Shown: piece by piece, positions 5,975 to 6,765 of the stretch
Position numbering within the stretch: position 1 is the stretch's first letter
Layout of the letters: the number at the start of each line of letters is the position of its first letter
NCBI GenBank assembly: GCA_029864165.1
Contig: JAOTTZ010000100.1
Coordinates: 1-6,765 of the forward strand
Source: Burkholderiaceae bacterium
GTDB taxonomy: Bacteria; Pseudomonadota; Gammaproteobacteria; Burkholderiales; Burkholderiaceae_C
Length of the DNA stretch: 6,765 bases
Reading direction: 5' to 3'
Translations under genes and position numbers: made by a program
The notes under the pieces: generated by a model
The model's database searches: none
What the model saw: only the letters and a program-made list of their open reading frames with translations
What the model was told of the DNA's origin: nothing

Positions 5975-6003
5975 CTGAGCAACGCTTACCACTGAAATAA
6001 GAT
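5975..6003 (+). promoter_or_regulatory. Candidate promoter for ptsI
   Basis: CTGAGC (5975-5980) and TAAGAT (5998-6003) are separated by 17 bases and match the sigma-70 boxes at 3 and 4 of 6 positions. Transcription would begin near 6010, about 80 bases before the ptsI ATG. The match is weak but the spacing and location fit. Confidence 0.2.
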
Positions 6004-6092
6004 GACCGCCGCTCGCCGGCCTCTACCAGGTGGTCTGTTAAGGCTGCTTCAACGCGGCTTGTGTGCGACCAAGATGAGCTAGGATGGCTTGC

Positions 6093-6765
6093 ATGAGCTT
6101 TCAGGTCTATGGTCAACCGGTTTCCCGAGGCGTGGCCATAGGGCGTGCGGTGATGGTCGCGTCAAGCCGTGTTGATGTGGCGCACTATTTCGTCAAAGAA
6201 CAGCAAGCTGATGGCGAAATCGATCGCTTGCGCGTCGCGCGCGACACGGTGGCGGCCGAGCTGAGCACACTGCAGCGTGAGCTGCCCGAGGACGCGCCGG
6301 CCGAGTTGTCGGCCCTGCTAGATGTGCACATGATGTTACTGAACGACGAAGCGTTGGTCGGTGCTGCCATGCAGCGCGTCCGAGAGCGACACTACAACGC
6401 TGAGTGGGCGCTCTCCGCGCAGCTTGAGGTGTTTGCACGCCAGTTCGACGAGATGGACGACGAGTACCTACGTGAACGCAAGGCCGATCTTGAACAGGTA
6501 GTGGAGCGCTTGTTGAAAACACTCGCCCGTGGGCCCGCGTTGGCCGTCCAGTCGATTCCGACAGCACGCGATTTCGGAGGGGAGGACCCACTGGTTCTGG
6601 TGGCCAACGACGTTTCGCCGGCTGACATGCTGCCGCTGAAAAGCAGCGTCTTCACCGGTTTCATCACGGACGTGGGGGGCAAGACATCGCACACGGCGAT
6701 CGTTGCGCGAAGCTTGGACATTCCAGCCGTCGTAGGCGCGCGCGAAGCCAGCCGTCTGATCCGGC
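6093..6765 (+). CDS. ptsI: Phosphoenolpyruvate-protein phosphotransferase (PTS Enzyme I), 3' end outside window
   Basis: Enzyme I takes phosphate from phosphoenolpyruvate and passes it to HPr at the head of the PTS cascade in the cytoplasm. The first 224 codons are present; the family is about 570-590 residues, so the C-terminal PEP-binding barrel lies beyond the edge. Seen: N-terminal MSFQVYGQPVSRGVAIGRA, the helical HPr-binding region (about 35-145) with the motifs LNDEALV, NAEWAL and YLRERKADLEQV, and the phosphohistidine domain with VANDVSPADMLPL (170-182) and the active-site stretch DVGGKTSHTAIVARSL (193-208) containing the catalytic His200. There is no N-terminal GAF domain, which argues against the nitrogen-related paralogue PtsP. 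The ATG has AGGA (6081-6084) eight bases upstream. HPr (ptsH), usually directly upstream, is absent; the neighbour is divergent rpmH. The open frame has no stop in the window. Confidence 0.95.
   Translation, partial: MSFQVYGQPVSRGVAIGRAVMVASSRVDVAHYFVKEQQADGEIDRLRVARDTVAAELSTLQRELPEDAPAELSALLDVHMMLLNDEALVGAAMQRVRERHYNAEWALSAQLEVFARQFDEMDDEYLRERKADLEQVVERLLKTLARGPALAVQSIPTARDFGGEDPLVLVANDVSPADMLPLKSSVFTGFITDVGGKTSHTAIVARSLDIPAVVGAREASRLIR

Larger units (their letters stand above)
5791..6092. other. 302-base divergent regulatory region between rpmH and ptsI
   Basis: No gene is visible. It holds the rpmH ribosome site (5797-5801), a GGGCCC and CTCGCGAG palindrome pair (5814-5826), the alternative hairpins at 5826-5859, a GC alternation CGCGCGGCGCGCG followed by six A (about 5899-5916, plus strand), weak promoter candidates for both genes and the ptsI ribosome site (6081-6084). 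I looked for DnaA boxes (TTATCCACA and close variants) on both strands and saw none, so there is no sign of an origin here. Confidence 0.6.

Noticed and set aside
5804..5992. 62-codon minus-strand frame upstream of rpmH
   Set aside because: It starts with GTG, resembles no family and covers the promoter and leader region of rpmH.
5791..6092. Possible replication origin next to rpmH
   Set aside because: No DnaA boxes, no AT-rich unwinding segment and no dnaA in view.
6185..6721. Several minus-strand open frames inside ptsI
   Set aside because: Serine- and arginine-rich translations antisense to a clear Enzyme I reading frame that remains open to the window edge.

Overview
The window is ordinary-looking bacterial chromosome from a GC-rich proteobacterium. 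The best fit is a betaproteobacterium of the order Burkholderiales, possibly close to Comamonadaceae. Three things point there: the gene order rpmH-rnpA-yidD-yidC-mnmE, a YidC with Lys at the position where enterobacterial YidC has its groove Arg, and an RnpA signature of the KRxAxRxVTR type. The taxonomic call rests on remembered family features, not on a search.

Layout, left to right: a membrane-anchored retropepsin-like aspartic protease (minus strand, 58-519); a divergent intergenic region; a NnrU-family membrane protein (plus strand, 707-1285); then, convergent to it, the minus-strand block read from right to left as rpmH (5656-5790), rnpA (5104-5595), yidD (4794-5093), yidC (3115-4797), a 321-base gap, and mnmE (1396-2793). 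A 302-base divergent region separates rpmH from the first 224 codons of ptsI, which runs off the right edge on the plus strand.

The rpmH-rnpA-yidD-yidC cluster joins translation and RNA processing (ribosomal protein L34 and the RNase P protein) with membrane protein insertion (YidD and YidC). yidD and yidC overlap by four bases (ATGA), and yidC has no visible Shine-Dalgarno sequence, so its translation is probably coupled. mnmE, the tRNA wobble-uridine modification GTPase, follows after an unusually long gap and may have its own promoter. ptsI encodes phosphotransferase Enzyme I; it has its catalytic His but no ptsH directly upstream.

No mobile element, tRNA, rRNA, CRISPR array or plasmid feature was seen. 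I found no convincing new multi-gene system. The points most worth checking are non-coding: mutually exclusive hairpins in the rpmH leader, several hairpins in the yidC-mnmE gap, and a dyad filling a long promoter spacer upstream of the protease gene. Two contextual oddities are also notable: ptsI occupies the place beside rpmH where dnaA and the origin often lie, and RnpA carries a proline-rich insertion.
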